Part shown: positions 43,319 to 53,469 of the stretch, in pieces | Layout: every line of letters starts with the position of its first letter | Numbering within the stretch: the stretch's first letter is position 1 | Assembly (NCBI GenBank): GCA_021325235.1 | Contig: JAJPHN010000008.1 | Span: forward strand, 58,704-122,703 | Length of the DNA: 64,000 nucleotides | Origin: Terriglobia bacterium | Lineage (GTDB): Bacteria > Acidobacteriota > Terriglobia > Bryobacterales > Bryobacteraceae | Direction of reading: 5' to 3' | Notes under the pieces: generated by a model | Told to the model about the DNA's origin: nothing | Database searches by the model: none | The model's input: only the letters and a program-made list of their open reading frames with translations | Translations under genes and position numbers: made by a program

Positions 43319-45594
43319 GTAATGTGACCGCCGAATCCACTGTCGCTATCGAACCCGAAGTTACTCCCCAACTCGCTGCTCAACATCAACTGACACCCGC
43401 CGAATACGAGAAGATTCTCCGTCTGCTCGGCCGTAAGCCGACTTTCACCGAACTCGGTATTTTCAGCGTGATGTGGAGCGAGCACTGCTCCTACAAGAGC
43501 TCGCGCATTCATCTGAAGAAGCTGCCGACCGATAGCCCGCATGTGCTGCAGGGTCCGGGCGAAAACGCCGGCATCATCGACATCGGCGACGGTATCGCCA
43601 TTGCCTTTAAGATCGAGTCGCACAATCATCCAAGCTTTATTGAGCCCTTTCAGGGCGCGGCAACGGGCGTCGGCGGCATTCTGCGTGACATCTTCACCAT
43701 GGGCGCGCGTCCCATCGCGGTGATGGATTCGATCCGTTTTGGTAAGCTCGACGACCCGGAAACGGGCGCACGCAACCAGCGCATTCTGGAAGGCGTGGTT
43801 TCGGGCATCGCTCATTACGGAAACTGTTTCGGCGTGCCTACCGTGGGTGGGGAAACCGTTTTCGAATCGAGCTACGACGGCAATCCCCTGGTAAACGTGT
43901 TCGCGCTCGGCGTATTCAGGCACGACGAAATTTTCTATGGCAAAGCGAGCGGCGTCGGCAATCCGGTGATCTATGTCGGTGCGAAGACCGGACGCGATGG
44001 TATTCACGGCGCCTCGATGGCATCGGCAGAATTCACCGAAGAATCGAAGCAGAAGCGGCCCAATGTGCAGGTGGGCGATCCCTTCCTGGAGAAGCTGCTG
44101 CTCGAAGCGTGTCTTGAAGCAATGAAGACGGGTGCGATTGTCGGCATCCAGGACATGGGCGCCGCCGGGCTCACATCCTCGACCTGCGAGATGGGCAGCC
44201 GCGCCGGAACCGGTATCGAAATCGATCTGAAGTACGTGCCGCAGCGCGAGCCGGGCATGACGCCCTATGAAATGATGCTTTCCGAATCGCAGGAGCGCAT
44301 GCTGCTGGTTGCTGAAAAGGGCCGCGAAGAAGAAGTTTTCAAAGTGTTCAGGAAGTGGGGACTCGATGCAGCACAGATCGGCGTTGTCACGAGCGATGGC
44401 CTGCTGCGGGTCAAGCTCAACGGCAAAACGTATGCCGAAATTCCGAACCGGGCGCTGGCGGACGAGGCACCGCGTTACGATCGCCCGTACACAGCGCCGC
44501 TGAAACCGGAAGGCACCGCGCCCCGTGCAATTCAAAGCCGCGATCTTGGCGATGATTTGAGAAAGTTGTTGGCCTCGGCCGATATCTGCTCGAAGCGCTG
44601 GATCTGGGAGCAGTACGACTATCAGGTGCGGACTAACACGCTCGCCGGACCTGGCCTCGATGCCGCGATCGTGCGCATCAAAGGCACGGAGACTTCGATC
44701 GCGATGGCGCTCGATGGCAACGGCCGTTACTGCGCGCTCGATCCGCGAGAAGGCACGAAGCTGATCGTGGCGGAATGCTGCCGCAATTTGTCGACCGTGG
44801 GCGCGTTGCCAATCGCAACGACGAACAATCTCAACTTCGGGAATCCCGAGCGGCCGGAGATCATGGCGCAGCTGGTGGAATCGATCGAAGGTCTCGCCGA
44901 AGCATGCCGTCAGTTCGCAGTGCCCGTTACCGGGGGCAATGTCAGCCTGTATAACGAAACGCTCGGCACCCCAATTTTTCCCACGCCCGTGGTCGGCATC
45001 GTGGGCACGCTTCCGACTGCGCCGCCCGTGCGGATACATTTCCAGAAACCCGGCTCCGCGATCGTGCTGCTCGGAGGTCTTGGCAAAAACATCGATCTCG
45101 AACACTTCGGCGGCACGCAATATGCAAAGGTGATTCTCGATCGCCTCTGGGGACAACCGCCGACGCTCGATATGGATTACGAGAAACGCGTGCAGGAAAC
45201 CATTCGCGAACTCGTGCGGGCCGGCGCGGTCGAGTCGGCGCACGATGTGAGCAAGGGAGGTTTAGCGGTCGCGCTCGCCGAGTGCTCCTTCGGCCCTGCC
45301 GAAATCGGTGCTGACGTGAACCTCGATTCCGACTTACCTGCCGAACTGCTGCTATTTCACGAAGGTCCGTCGCGCATTCTCGTTTCCGCTGCGGATCCTG
45401 CGGCGATTTTTGCAGCCGCGCGAAAAAACGGTGTCGAAGCCGTGAAAATTGGCGTTACACTCGAAGCAAGGGCCATTATTCGCAACCGCGGACAAGTACT
45501 GCTGGACAGCCGTGTCAGCGAGCTCGCCAGGACCTGGAATAAATCGCTCGAACACCTCCTCCATACCAATACTCTGGTGACTGTGGATGCTTGA
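43315..45594 (+). CDS. purL: Phosphoribosylformylglycinamidine synthase subunit PurL
   Basis: A 759-aa small-type PurL, the synthetase subunit that works with PurQ and PurS. Marks include [74 protein letters not shown] and the C-terminal [15 protein letters not shown]. The small type needs the small PurS subunit, which is not encoded next to it here. The start overlaps purQ by 4 bp. The stop overlaps the purF start. Confidence 0.97.
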   Translation: MSNVTAESTVAIEPEVTPQLAAQHQLTPAEYEKILRLLGRKPTFTELGIFSVMWSEHCSYKSSRIHLKKLPTDSPHVLQGPGENAGIIDIGDGIAIAFKIESHNHPSFIEPFQGAATGVGGILRDIFTMGARPIAVMDSIRFGKLDDPETGARNQRILEGVVSGIAHYGNCFGVPTVGGETVFESSYDGNPLVNVFALGVFRHDEIFYGKASGVGNPVIYVGAKTGRDGIHGASMASAEFTEESKQKRPNVQVGDPFLEKLLLEACLEAMKTGAIVGIQDMGAAGLTSSTCEMGSRAGTGIEIDLKYVPQREPGMTPYEMMLSESQERMLLVAEKGREEEVFKVFRKWGLDAAQIGVVTSDGLLRVKLNGKTYAEIPNRALADEAPRYDRPYTAPLKPEGTAPRAIQSRDLGDDLRKLLASADICSKRWIWEQYDYQVRTNTLAGPGLDAAIVRIKGTETSIAMALDGNGRYCALDPREGTKLIVAECCRNLSTVGALPIATTNNLNFGNPERPEIMAQLVESIEGLAEACRQFAVPVTGGNVSLYNETLGTPIFPTPVVGIVGTLPTAPPVRIHFQKPGSAIVLLGGLGKNIDLEHFGGTQYAKVILDRLWGQPPTLDMDYEKRVQETIRELVRAGAVESAHDVSKGGLAVALAECSFGPAEIGADVNLDSDLPAELLLFHEGPSRILVSAADPAAIFAAARKNGVEAVKIGVTLEARAIIRNRGQVLLDSRVSELARTWNKSLEHLLHTNTLVTVDA

Positions 45595-47065
45595 ACTGGG
45601 CGAGGACACGCCTTTCGATGAGCCCGCCTTTTATCAGCGAGGCGAAGACTGCGTATTCGACAAACTTCATGAAGAGTGCGGTGTCTTTGCTTTATACGGG
45701 CACCCGGAAGCTGCCAACCTGGTCTACCTAGGCCTGTACGCGCTGCAGCACCGCGGTCAGGAGAGCGCAGGGATCGCTGCGAGTGACGGCCGCAAGATTC
45801 ACAGCGTCCGCAAGATGGGCCACGTTGCGGATATTTTCACGCCCGACGTGCTCAACCAGCTTCCGGGCGAATGCGCCATCGGCCACACACGCTACTCCAC
45901 TGCCGGCGAGACCAGCCTTCGCAACGCCCAGCCGTTATCCGTTGCCTGCAGCAAGGGACAGGTCGCAGTCGCCCACAACGGCAATCTTACGAACGCCATC
46001 GAACTGCGCCGCGATCTCGAAGAAGACGGTTCGATCTTTCAATCAACCAGCGATACCGAAGTGGTGCTGCATCTGGTGGCCCGTTCGCGAGAACGTACGC
46101 TGGCCGGCGCGCTGCGTGATGCGCTGCTCCAGATTGAAGGCGCTTTCTCGCTCGTCTTCTTAGCCGAAGACCGCATTATCGTGGCCCGCGATCCACACGG
46201 CTTCCGTCCGCTCGCCATGGGCACGCTCGAGCTTGCCAGCGGCGCCACGGCGACCGTCTTTGCTTCCGAAACCTGCGCGTTCGATCTGATCGGCGCGACC
46301 TACACCGGCGACGTGCAGCCTGGCGAGATGGTCATTGTAGGCCCCGAAGGCATGACGCGCGAGTTTTACACACGTCCCGAAAAGCCCGCACACTGCTCTT
46401 TTGAGCATGTCTACTTTTCGCGTCCCGATTCGATCGTCTTTGGCAAAGCGGTGGCCGAATCGCGCGAGCGCATGGGCCGTCTGCTCGCGCGTGAACATCC
46501 GGTCGATGCCGATGTCATCGTCCCTGTGCCCGATTCCGGTGTCGCTGCTGCGATCGGATATTCGTCCGAGTCCGGCATCCCCTACCGGCAGGCGCTCATC
46601 CGTAATCACTACGTCGGCCGCACGTTCATCGAACCTTCGCAGGCCATCCGCGATTTCGGCGTCAAGCTCAAGCTCAATCCGGTGCGCCACCTGCTCGAAG
46701 GAAAACGCGTCGTGCTCGTCGACGATTCCATCGTGCGCGGCACCACCAGCCGCAAGATCGTCCGTATGGTACGCAGCGCCGGGGCTCGCGAGGTGCACAT
46801 GCGAATCTCCTGCCCGCCGACGATTTCCCCCTGCTATTACGGCGTCGACACGCCCTCGCTGCACGAACTGATCGCCGCCAACAACAGCCTCGAGCAGATT
46901 CGTGAATTCATCGAAGCCGACTCGCTTGCGTATCTCTCGCTCGAGTCGCTGCGCGATTCGGTCCGCGACAGCGACGATCATTTCTGTTATGCCTGCTATA
47001 CCGGCCACTACCCGACGCTGATTCAAATCGACGAAGTCATCACAGCCAAGACCGGCTGCTGCTGA
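45587..47065 (+). CDS. purF: Amidophosphoribosyltransferase PurF
   Basis: A 492-aa first enzyme of purine synthesis (PRPP plus glutamine to phosphoribosylamine). It has an N-terminal propeptide of about 30 residues ending before the catalytic Cys31 ([15 protein letters not shown]). The glutaminase domain contains [23 protein letters not shown] and NGNLTNA. The PRTase domain has the PRPP loop [18 protein letters not shown]. The C-terminal [11 protein letters not shown] includes a Cys pair like those holding the Fe-S cluster in the Bacillus enzyme. The start ATG at 45587 overlaps purL by 8 bp, completing a purQ-purL-purF operon. Confidence 0.97.
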   Translation: MLELGEDTPFDEPAFYQRGEDCVFDKLHEECGVFALYGHPEAANLVYLGLYALQHRGQESAGIAASDGRKIHSVRKMGHVADIFTPDVLNQLPGECAIGHTRYSTAGETSLRNAQPLSVACSKGQVAVAHNGNLTNAIELRRDLEEDGSIFQSTSDTEVVLHLVARSRERTLAGALRDALLQIEGAFSLVFLAEDRIIVARDPHGFRPLAMGTLELASGATATVFASETCAFDLIGATYTGDVQPGEMVIVGPEGMTREFYTRPEKPAHCSFEHVYFSRPDSIVFGKAVAESRERMGRLLAREHPVDADVIVPVPDSGVAAAIGYSSESGIPYRQALIRNHYVGRTFIEPSQAIRDFGVKLKLNPVRHLLEGKRVVLVDDSIVRGTTSRKIVRMVRSAGAREVHMRISCPPTISPCYYGVDTPSLHELIAANNSLEQIREFIEADSLAYLSLESLRDSVRDSDDHFCYACYTGHYPTLIQIDEVITAKTGCC

Positions 47066-47134
47066 TCTCTCTTCGTGGCTCCAGCAATTTGGTTCGCCGC
47101 GCTCCGGTGCGCAGCAGTTCTCCAGCCTGCCTGT

Positions 47135-48088
47135 TTAACTTTTCAGCTCTTCCCGAATTTCCGCCGCGGCTTTACGCGCTTCCTCCACCGCTCCGATCGG
47201 AAAACTGATCGCTCCCACTTTGGGGTGGCCACCGCCCCCGTACCGCTCGCAGATTGTCGCCAGATTATGTTTCAGCGGCTCGCGGACCCAGGGATTCGAT
47301 CCAACGGAAACCTTCGTGCGAAACGTCGAGGTAGAAACGGAGACCGTGTACGCCGATTCCGGAAACAGATAGTACGGAATGAATTTGTTATAGCCCTCGA
47401 TACCGTATTTCACCAGGTCGAAATAGATGACGCCCCGCTCGCATGTACCCGCCTCTCGAATCACTTCAATATTCCGCAGATGGGTTCCGTGGAGGCGTTT
47501 GTATTCCGCCTGAATGTCCGGTTCGGCGATGATCTCGGCAAGCGTCTTGTGTTGCATCAGACAGATAATCCGCTTCACCAGCTTCGGTCCCTGGCTGCCT
47601 TCGATTACCAGCGTAAGCTTCATCGCAGGTGCTTCCATCTCGACTGCCGATTTTGCATCCGCATACAGCGCCCCGTCCACGATGTCGGCCCATGTCACCA
47701 ACTCTTCCAGATCGGGCGCCGTGAAACCATAATCGCGCTCCACCATGGTCGCGATGAACTTCGTGCACGAGCGATAACTCGGATCGAGCAGCTTCCGCGG
47801 CGAGCCGTTCTGCCGGAAATGCTCGGCATCGGCCACACTCAGAAACGCGCTCTGATGGTGATCGAACCACCAGGTCACCTTGGGATGCGTAGCGTATTTG
47901 AAATCGACGATCGCGTTTACATCGCCGTCGAACAGGCTGTCTTCAAACAGCTGATCGGCCCGGTGCGCCAGCCCCGTATAGGCGAACTCGGCGCCAGGAT
48001 AAAACTCGCTTCGCAGAAACCGGCTGATATATGCTGCAGATGCCGCGCCGTCGAAGCAGTGATCGTGGTAGAGGACGCGCACCTTCAT
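47135..48088 (-). CDS. DHH-family phosphoesterase
   Basis: A 317-aa cytoplasmic phosphoesterase of the DHH superfamily. Motif I is a variant (YHDHCFDGAASAAYI), motif II is IVDFKYA and motif III is the DHH itself (WWFDHHQSAF). A later Asp lies in TWADIVDGA. The C-terminal DHHA1-like domain has YGGGGHPKVGAISFP. It resembles proteins acting on small oligonucleotides, cyclic dinucleotides or bisphosphates, but the substrate is not clear. It stands alone, convergent with purF. The start ATG at 48088 fits the beta strand before motif I. Confidence 0.85.
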   Translation of the reverse strand: MKVRVLYHDHCFDGAASAAYISRFLRSEFYPGAEFAYTGLAHRADQLFEDSLFDGDVNAIVDFKYATHPKVTWWFDHHQSAFLSVADAEHFRQNGSPRKLLDPSYRSCTKFIATMVERDYGFTAPDLEELVTWADIVDGALYADAKSAVEMEAPAMKLTLVIEGSQGPKLVKRIICLMQHKTLAEIIAEPDIQAEYKRLHGTHLRNIEVIREAGTCERGVIYFDLVKYGIEGYNKFIPYYLFPESAYTVSVSTSTFRTKVSVGSNPWVREPLKHNLATICERYGGGGHPKVGAISFPIGAVEEARKAAAEIREELKS

Positions 48089-48177
48089 CGAATCGACATT
48101 CGTCTCCGAAAACCTTTTAGATTGCCTGACGGCAGTGGGAAAAGCAAGCGGTAATCGTTAATTGTAGCGGTTAGGCT

Positions 48178-49098
48178 TCAGCGAGCGCCGTGGTGACGAA
48201 GCAGGTCTAGGACTGCCGTGCGCTTGTGAAGGATAGCCTCGTCGAGGACGGTACGTCCGTCCGAATCTTTCTGATTCGGGTCGACGCCTTCGGCTAGCAG
48301 AAATTGAACGATCTCGGGTGCGCCTTCGAAGGCCCTGCCCGCGTCGGAGCGAATTCCAATCATGACCCAGTGCAGAGCGTTGCGGCCATTCTTGTCGCGG
48401 GCATGCAGATCGGCGCCGTGTGTAAGCAGGAGTTTGATGCAGTCGAGGCAGAGATTTTCCGCCGCGACCAAAAGTGGCGTCTGACCCTTGTTGTTGCGAG
48501 TGTGAATGTTTGCGCCACGTTCGACGAGCACCTGGAACGCCGGAAATTCGTCCGAAGACGCGGCCCACATCAATGCTGTTTCGCCACGGTGATTCTTAGC
48601 CCCAATGTTTGCGCCGTGTTCAAGTAGAAGTTTTGTAGTTTTCGCATCCCCGTTGTTAGCTGCTTCCATCAGGGGTGTCTTACCGCTGGTGTCGGCGGTG
48701 TTGACGTGTGCTCCGTGGATGATCAGGAACTCGGTCATTGGAAGTCTCTTTTCCGGATCTTCGGTCGGTGCGCCCACAACCGCCCATTGGAGAGCGGTTC
48801 CTCCATTGTCCTCTACGGCGTTTACATTCGCACCGCTTCGCAGTAACAATTTCACGATTCCGATGTAGCCGTGATGGGCTGCATGCATCAATGCCGTGCC
48901 GTGATATTCGTCGTGAGCATCCGGATTCGCTCCACTGGATAACAGCTGTTTGACAGACTCGATCGATCCCTTTTCGCAGGCACGCATGAGTTGTGCATCC
49001 AAATTGGCGTTTGAATTTTGACTCATTGCCAATCCGCGGGTCAGCAGCATAGCCGGAAGGAGTAGGAGTGCTCTCATCGCCCTCGGCAATAGTTTCAC
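48178..49098 (-). CDS. Secreted ankyrin-repeat protein (possible immunity protein)
   Basis: A 306-aa protein with a signal peptide (ALLLLPAMLLTRGLAMSQ) and about seven ankyrin repeats (for example GTALMHAAHHGYIGIVKLLLRSGANVNA and GKTPLMEAANNGDAKTTKLLLEHGANIG). It overlaps the stop of the lysozyme-like gene (GTGA), so it is translationally coupled to it. A periplasmic protein-binding protein next to a cell-wall-cleaving enzyme fits an immunity role; that is inference. The start may be GTG 49098 or the ATG at 49077, which has GAGG just upstream. Confidence 0.8.
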   Translation of the reverse strand: MKLLPRAMRALLLLPAMLLTRGLAMSQNSNANLDAQLMRACEKGSIESVKQLLSSGANPDAHDEYHGTALMHAAHHGYIGIVKLLLRSGANVNAVEDNGGTALQWAVVGAPTEDPEKRLPMTEFLIIHGAHVNTADTSGKTPLMEAANNGDAKTTKLLLEHGANIGAKNHRGETALMWAASSDEFPAFQVLVERGANIHTRNNKGQTPLLVAAENLCLDCIKLLLTHGADLHARDKNGRNALHWVMIGIRSDAGRAFEGAPEIVQFLLAEGVDPNQKDSDGRTVLDEAILHKRTAVLDLLRHHGAR

Positions 49099-50108
49099 GC
49101 CTTTGTGAACCTCCCGGTCAAAAAGAATTCAATTTCCCGGCGGCGGCGGTGCTGTAAACCTTTCTGCACGTACGGATCGGTTCCTGTACAAGTACTCCAT
49201 CGTTTTAGTGCATTCGCGACTTGTCCTCTGTTTATCGATCCGACGATATGGTCGAAGCAGCCGCCCGGATCCCAGGCAAGACTCACCAGCGCATCAAATT
49301 CGCATGGCAGCAGTAATTCGGTTACGGAACGTTTAACCCTATGCTCGTAGTCCGGCAGGATATATTGCATGAGTGCGATTTGGTCGTTATAGGTGAGGTG
49401 GATTAGCGCACCTTTATCTCCATCTTCTCCGTATGCATCGACAACATCGCCAGCATCATTTCCTCTTTTCCGTGCAGATACAGCGGCCACCCGAGAGGCA
49501 GTATCAACATCTATACCAATCCCTGTCAAATCCGCCTTGATGGGCTGCTCATCCCGCCTCCCCATGTCATAGCCGATCCCGAGGGTGACGCCACTGCTCT
49601 GATTCCCCGGCCAGTGCAAATACGCGGTCGTATCGTAATCCCCGCCTGTCTCATTGAAAAGCAGCAAATCTTTCCCGGCCTGCGACATCCCGCTTATCTC
49701 GGCCGGACGGTACGCAATCATCGTTCCCGAGTGATACCCGTTCCACGTCGGCACAAACCGGCGGATGATCGCCGACTCCTCATCCGCACGCAGATAGGCC
49801 ACCTTGTCCACCAAAGCGCGCATCGTCCCCGGATCGGCTTCGCCGGTTTCGAGCACATGATAGTAACGCTGGAACCTACGTACGGCGGCTTCGGTGGCTG
49901 CGTCGAACGTGCCCGTTTCGCGGACCATAATCTCGCCTGCGATGCGCAGCCGGTGCTGGAGCACGTGAACGCCGTAGCCGCTATCTCCCCGCTTCAACGG
50001 CCGGTCGAAGCTTGAAAGGAAATCAGAATCGATTACGGGTCCGCTCCAGGCGAAGCCGTGCGGTACCTGACGCGCCCGCCCCCGCCAATGCTTGTTCACC
50101 GTTCGCAT
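49095..50108 (-). CDS. Peptidoglycan-binding lysozyme-like protein (possible T6SS effector)
   Basis: A 337-aa protein. Residues ~38-105 form a PG_binding_1 domain (PLKRGDSGYGVHVLQHRLRI, then FQRYYHVLETGEADPGTMRAL). Residues ~145-330 look like a GH24/pesticin-type lysozyme: LLLFNETGGDYDTTAYLHW with the likely catalytic Glu, VTLGIGYDMG in the position of the T4 lysozyme TIGIGH motif, and the family-like ending KGLQHRRRREIEFFL. It has no signal peptide, so export needs another route. It lies 7 bp after an Hcp/TssD-like gene, which points to delivery by a type VI-like tube. Confidence 0.75.
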   Translation of the reverse strand: MRTVNKHWRGRARQVPHGFAWSGPVIDSDFLSSFDRPLKRGDSGYGVHVLQHRLRIAGEIMVRETGTFDAATEAAVRRFQRYYHVLETGEADPGTMRALVDKVAYLRADEESAIIRRFVPTWNGYHSGTMIAYRPAEISGMSQAGKDLLLFNETGGDYDTTAYLHWPGNQSSGVTLGIGYDMGRRDEQPIKADLTGIGIDVDTASRVAAVSARKRGNDAGDVVDAYGEDGDKGALIHLTYNDQIALMQYILPDYEHRVKRSVTELLLPCEFDALVSLAWDPGGCFDHIVGSINRGQVANALKRWSTCTGTDPYVQKGLQHRRRREIEFFLTGRFTKA

Positions 50109-50115
50109 GGCGCGC

Positions 50116-50529
50116 TCAGTTGCCCAGCGTGAACTTCACGAACTGCTTCTCGTCCAGCTTCGGCTGCAAACTCAGCGCGAGCGTGTGATTGTGCCCATCG
50201 CCGCTCAGAATCGCGAACTTGCTGATCCAACCCTCAAAGCTGATCTGGCAGATCACATCCTCGCGCCGCTCATCCTTCCAATATTCGATCTTGACCGGCT
50301 TGATCTTGTCACGCGTCAGGCTATGCGAAAGCTCAAACAAGCTATTGAGCACCGAAAACGGCACATTCTCGGTGTCGTGAATATCAATCGTCAGGTCGAT
50401 CGCGCAGGCGGTAGATCCCATGAGCGGCATGCCGCGGCCCTCGTGCTGCGTTCCGATCTCGAAATGCGAAGAATGCGCGTTAAATTTTTGACCGTCAATG
50501 GTGACCGTGGTATTCCATGGAATTGCCAT
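50116..50529 (-). CDS. Hcp/TssD-like tube protein
   Basis: A 137-aa protein resembling the TssD/Hcp tube subunits found outside Proteobacteria. A short N-terminal strand pair (TTVTIDGQKFNAHSSHFEI) is followed by G-rich turns and IDLTIDIHDTENVPFSVLNSLFEL, then VKIEYWKDERREDVICQISFEGWISKF and a final strand (TLALSLQPK). This strand order fits Hcp. No other T6SS gene lies in the window, so it may be an orphan effector carrier. The ATG at 50529 has GAG eight bases upstream. Function is assigned by pattern, not by search. Confidence 0.6.
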   Translation of the reverse strand: MAIPWNTTVTIDGQKFNAHSSHFEIGTQHEGRGMPLMGSTACAIDLTIDIHDTENVPFSVLNSLFELSHSLTRDKIKPVKIEYWKDERREDVICQISFEGWISKFAILSGDGHNHTLALSLQPKLDEKQFVKFTLGN

Positions 50530-50740
50530 AAAGATTGCTCGCTCCTGAACCTATGTACCAAAGGCGCGGCGTCTGGGCAATATCTTGCAGTACCACTCGC
50601 GTAGGCGATAATTAAAGAAACCAAGCTGCTTAGCGAAGCAGGTGCGGAGATCCCGCTCACCTGCCATTTGTCACGTCCGGAAACCCACGGCCTCGAGCCG
50701 TAATCGCTACCATAAGACTTTGCCGACGCTTACCGAACCC

Positions 50741-53422
50741 ATGCTGAAGACAAAAGAAGAACGCCAGACCGACCTGAACCCACAGGAAACGTCGGAATGG
50801 CTCGAAGCCCTCGATCAGGTGGTGGATGAGGCAGGGCCCGACCGGGCCGCGTATCTGCTCAGCATCCTCCTGAAGCGCGCCTCCGAATTCGGCGTCCCCA
50901 CGCCTACGCGCGTGAATACGCCGTATCTGAACACGATTCCGGCGCACGAGGAAGTCCCCTACCCGGGCGACCGCCAGCTCGAGCGGCGAATTAAAAGCCT
51001 CATTCGCTGGAACGCCGCCGCCATGGTCGTGCGCGCCAATAAGTACGATCCCAACATCGGCGGGCACATCTCGACCTACGCCTCGCTTGCCACGATCAGC
51101 GAAGTCGGCTTCAATCACTTCTTCCGTGGCTCCATCGACGGCGCGCCCGGCGATCTCGTTTATTACCAGGGACACGCCTCTCCCGGCGTTTATGCCCGCG
51201 CCTTCCTCGAAGGCCGTCTGAGCGATCAGCATCTTCTCAATTTCCGCCATGAACTGCGTGAGCAGCCTGGTCTCTCGTCCTACCCGCATCCGTGGCTCAT
51301 GCCGAATTTCTGGCAGTTCCCGACTGTCAGCATGGGCATCGGCCCCATCAACGCCATCCACAACGCGCGCTTCCTTCGCTATCTCGAAAATCGCGGCCTG
51401 CTGCCCAAGACCGACCGCCGCGTCTTTGCCTTCTGCGGCGATGGCGAGATGGATGAGCCGGAATCAACCGGCGCGCTCCACATCGCCGCCCGCGAAAAAC
51501 TCGACAATCTGATCTTCGTCATCAACTGCAACCTGCAGCGCCTGGATGGCCCCGTGCGCGGCAACAGCAGCATTGTCCAGGAGCTCGAAGGCGTCTTTCG
51601 CGGTGCCGGCTGGAACGTCATCAAAGTCCTGTGGGGCGGCGATTGGGACGAACTCCTTGCACGCGACACCACGGGCCTCCTTCTCAAGCGCATGGAAGAG
51701 TGCGTGGACGGCGAGTATCAGAACTTCAAAGCGCGCGGTGGCGCCTACGCTCGCAAGGAATTCTTTGGTAAATATCCCGAGCTACTGAAACTCGTCGAGC
51801 ATATGTCGGACGAAGAGATCTCGAAACTTCGCCGTGGCGGTCACGATCCGGTGAAGATGTACAACGCCTACAAGCGCGCCATCGAGCACACAGGTCAGCC
51901 GACGGTCATTCTCGCCAAAACCGTGAAAGGCTACGGGCTCGGCGAAGCGGGTGAAGGGAAGAACATCACGCATCAGCAGAAGAAGCTGAACGAAGACGAG
52001 CTTTTCTATCTCTCTGAGCGCTTCGGCCTGAATCTGCCGAAAGAAACCGTGCAGAAGATCGCCTTCGTCAAGCCGGACGAAAATGCACCGGAAATGCGTT
52101 ACATGCACGAGCGCCGCAAAGCGCTCGGCGGCTATCTGCCTGCGCGTAATCCGCAAAAAATCCAGCTCAAAGCGCCGCCGCTCGAGACTTTCCACGAATC
52201 GCTCGCCGGTTCACGCGGCCGTGAAGCTTCCACCACTAGCGCTTTCGTATCTGTTCTCAAAGCGCTCATCAAGCTGCCCGATATCGGCAAGCTCGTCGTG
52301 CCCATCATCCCCGACGAAGCGCGCACTTTCGGCATGGAATCGATGTTCCGCGAGCGCGGGATATATGCGAGCGGCGGCCAGCTCTACAAGCCCGTCGACA
52401 GCGACGTCCTCATGTACTACAAGGAAGCCAAGGACGGCCAGATTCTCGAAGAAGGGATTACCGAAGCCGGCGCCATGGCTTCTTTCACCGCGGCCGGTAC
52501 TGCCTACGCCAACGTCGGCGTGCCTTCGATTCCGTTCTTCATCTACTATTCCATGTTCGGCTTCCAGCGCGTCGGCGATCTCATCTGGGCATTCGCTGAC
52601 TCACGAGGCAAAGGCTTCATGGTCGGCGGCACCGCTGGCCGCACCACGCTGCTCGGCGAAGGTCTGCAGCACGACGATGGCCACAGCCAGGTACTTTCGA
52701 GCGTCGTGCCGACCTGCCGCAGCTACGATCCCGCCTTCGCCTACGAAATTGCCGTCATCGTGCAGGACGGCGTTCGTACCATGTACGAAAACAACGAGGA
52801 CCACTTCTATTACCTCACCGTCTGCAACGAGAACTATGTGCAGCCGCCCATGCCCGACATTCCGAACATCCACGAAGGCATTCTGCGGGGCATGTACCTT
52901 TACAAGCTATCCGAAGCCGGACCGGCGCAGGTCACGCTGTTCGGGAGCGGCCCGATTCTCAACGAAGCCGTTAAGGCACAGAAGATTCTCGCCGAGAAAT
53001 ACAATGTGGGCGCCAATGTCTGGAGCATCACCAGCTACACCGAGCTCCGCCGCGATGCGCTTACGGTCGATCGCTGGAACCGCCTGCATCCCGCCGAACC
53101 GCGCCGCAAGCCATACCTGATCGAAGCGCTCGGCGGCGAAATCGATATGCCCATCATCGCCGCGACAGACTACATGAAGATCGTCGCCGACCAGATCGCG
53201 CCGTGGATCCCTGGCCGGCTCACCGCGCTAGGGACCGATGGGTTCGGCCGCAGCGAAAATCGCGAACACCTGCGCCGCTTCTTCGAAGTGGATGCCGAAA
53301 GCATTGCCGCCGCCGCTCTCTCACGGCTCGCACAATGGGGACGCTTTGATCCGCGCCGTGCTCAGCAGGCCATCACCGAACTCGGTCTGCAGACCGAAAG
53401 CCTCGATCCAGCACGTTTATAG
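50741..53422 (+). CDS. aceE: Pyruvate dehydrogenase E1 component, homodimeric
   Basis: An 893-aa thiamine-diphosphate enzyme that decarboxylates pyruvate and passes acetyl to lipoyl-E2. The length fits E. coli AceE (887). It has NIGGHISTYASLATISEVGFNHFFRG, the TPP motif FCGDGEMDEPE...NLQRLDGPVRG, YYSMFGFQRVGDLIWAFADSR and GLQHDDGHSQ. The frame extends to 50642, but the ATG at 50741 (MLKTKEERQTDLNPQET) matches where AceE proteins begin. No aceF or lpd gene is nearby, so E2/E3 must lie elsewhere. Divergent from the hcp-like gene. Confidence 0.96.
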   Translation: MLKTKEERQTDLNPQETSEWLEALDQVVDEAGPDRAAYLLSILLKRASEFGVPTPTRVNTPYLNTIPAHEEVPYPGDRQLERRIKSLIRWNAAAMVVRANKYDPNIGGHISTYASLATISEVGFNHFFRGSIDGAPGDLVYYQGHASPGVYARAFLEGRLSDQHLLNFRHELREQPGLSSYPHPWLMPNFWQFPTVSMGIGPINAIHNARFLRYLENRGLLPKTDRRVFAFCGDGEMDEPESTGALHIAAREKLDNLIFVINCNLQRLDGPVRGNSSIVQELEGVFRGAGWNVIKVLWGGDWDELLARDTTGLLLKRMEECVDGEYQNFKARGGAYARKEFFGKYPELLKLVEHMSDEEISKLRRGGHDPVKMYNAYKRAIEHTGQPTVILAKTVKGYGLGEAGEGKNITHQQKKLNEDELFYLSERFGLNLPKETVQKIAFVKPDENAPEMRYMHERRKALGGYLPARNPQKIQLKAPPLETFHESLAGSRGREASTTSAFVSVLKALIKLPDIGKLVVPIIPDEARTFGMESMFRERGIYASGGQLYKPVDSDVLMYYKEAKDGQILEEGITEAGAMASFTAAGTAYANVGVPSIPFFIYYSMFGFQRVGDLIWAFADSRGKGFMVGGTAGRTTLLGEGLQHDDGHSQVLSSVVPTCRSYDPAFAYEIAVIVQDGVRTMYENNEDHFYYLTVCNENYVQPPMPDIPNIHEGILRGMYLYKLSEAGPAQVTLFGSGPILNEAVKAQKILAEKYNVGANVWSITSYTELRRDALTVDRWNRLHPAEPRRKPYLIEALGGEIDMPIIAATDYMKIVADQIAPWIPGRLTALGTDGFGRSENREHLRRFFEVDAESIAAAALSRLAQWGRFDPRRAQQAITELGLQTESLDPARL

Positions 53423-53440
53423 AACGGCCCAAGCGATATG

Positions 53441-53463
53441 GGTGCTTTCTCCAGGGAAGCACC
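53441..53463. terminator. Terminator-like hairpin after aceE
   Basis: A 9-bp stem with one wobble pair (GGTGCTTTC with GGAAGCACC) and a 5-nt loop lies 18 bp after the aceE stop and 6 bp before the convergent permease stop. There is no U tract; it may stop transcription from both sides. Confidence 0.5.
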
Positions 53464-53469
53464 GCAACT

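Noticed and set aside
43138..45243. A 701-codon open frame on the minus strand opposite purL
   Set aside because: It mirrors the purL gene exactly, has a composition typical of antisense frames in GC-rich genes and shows no domain; purL is unmistakable.
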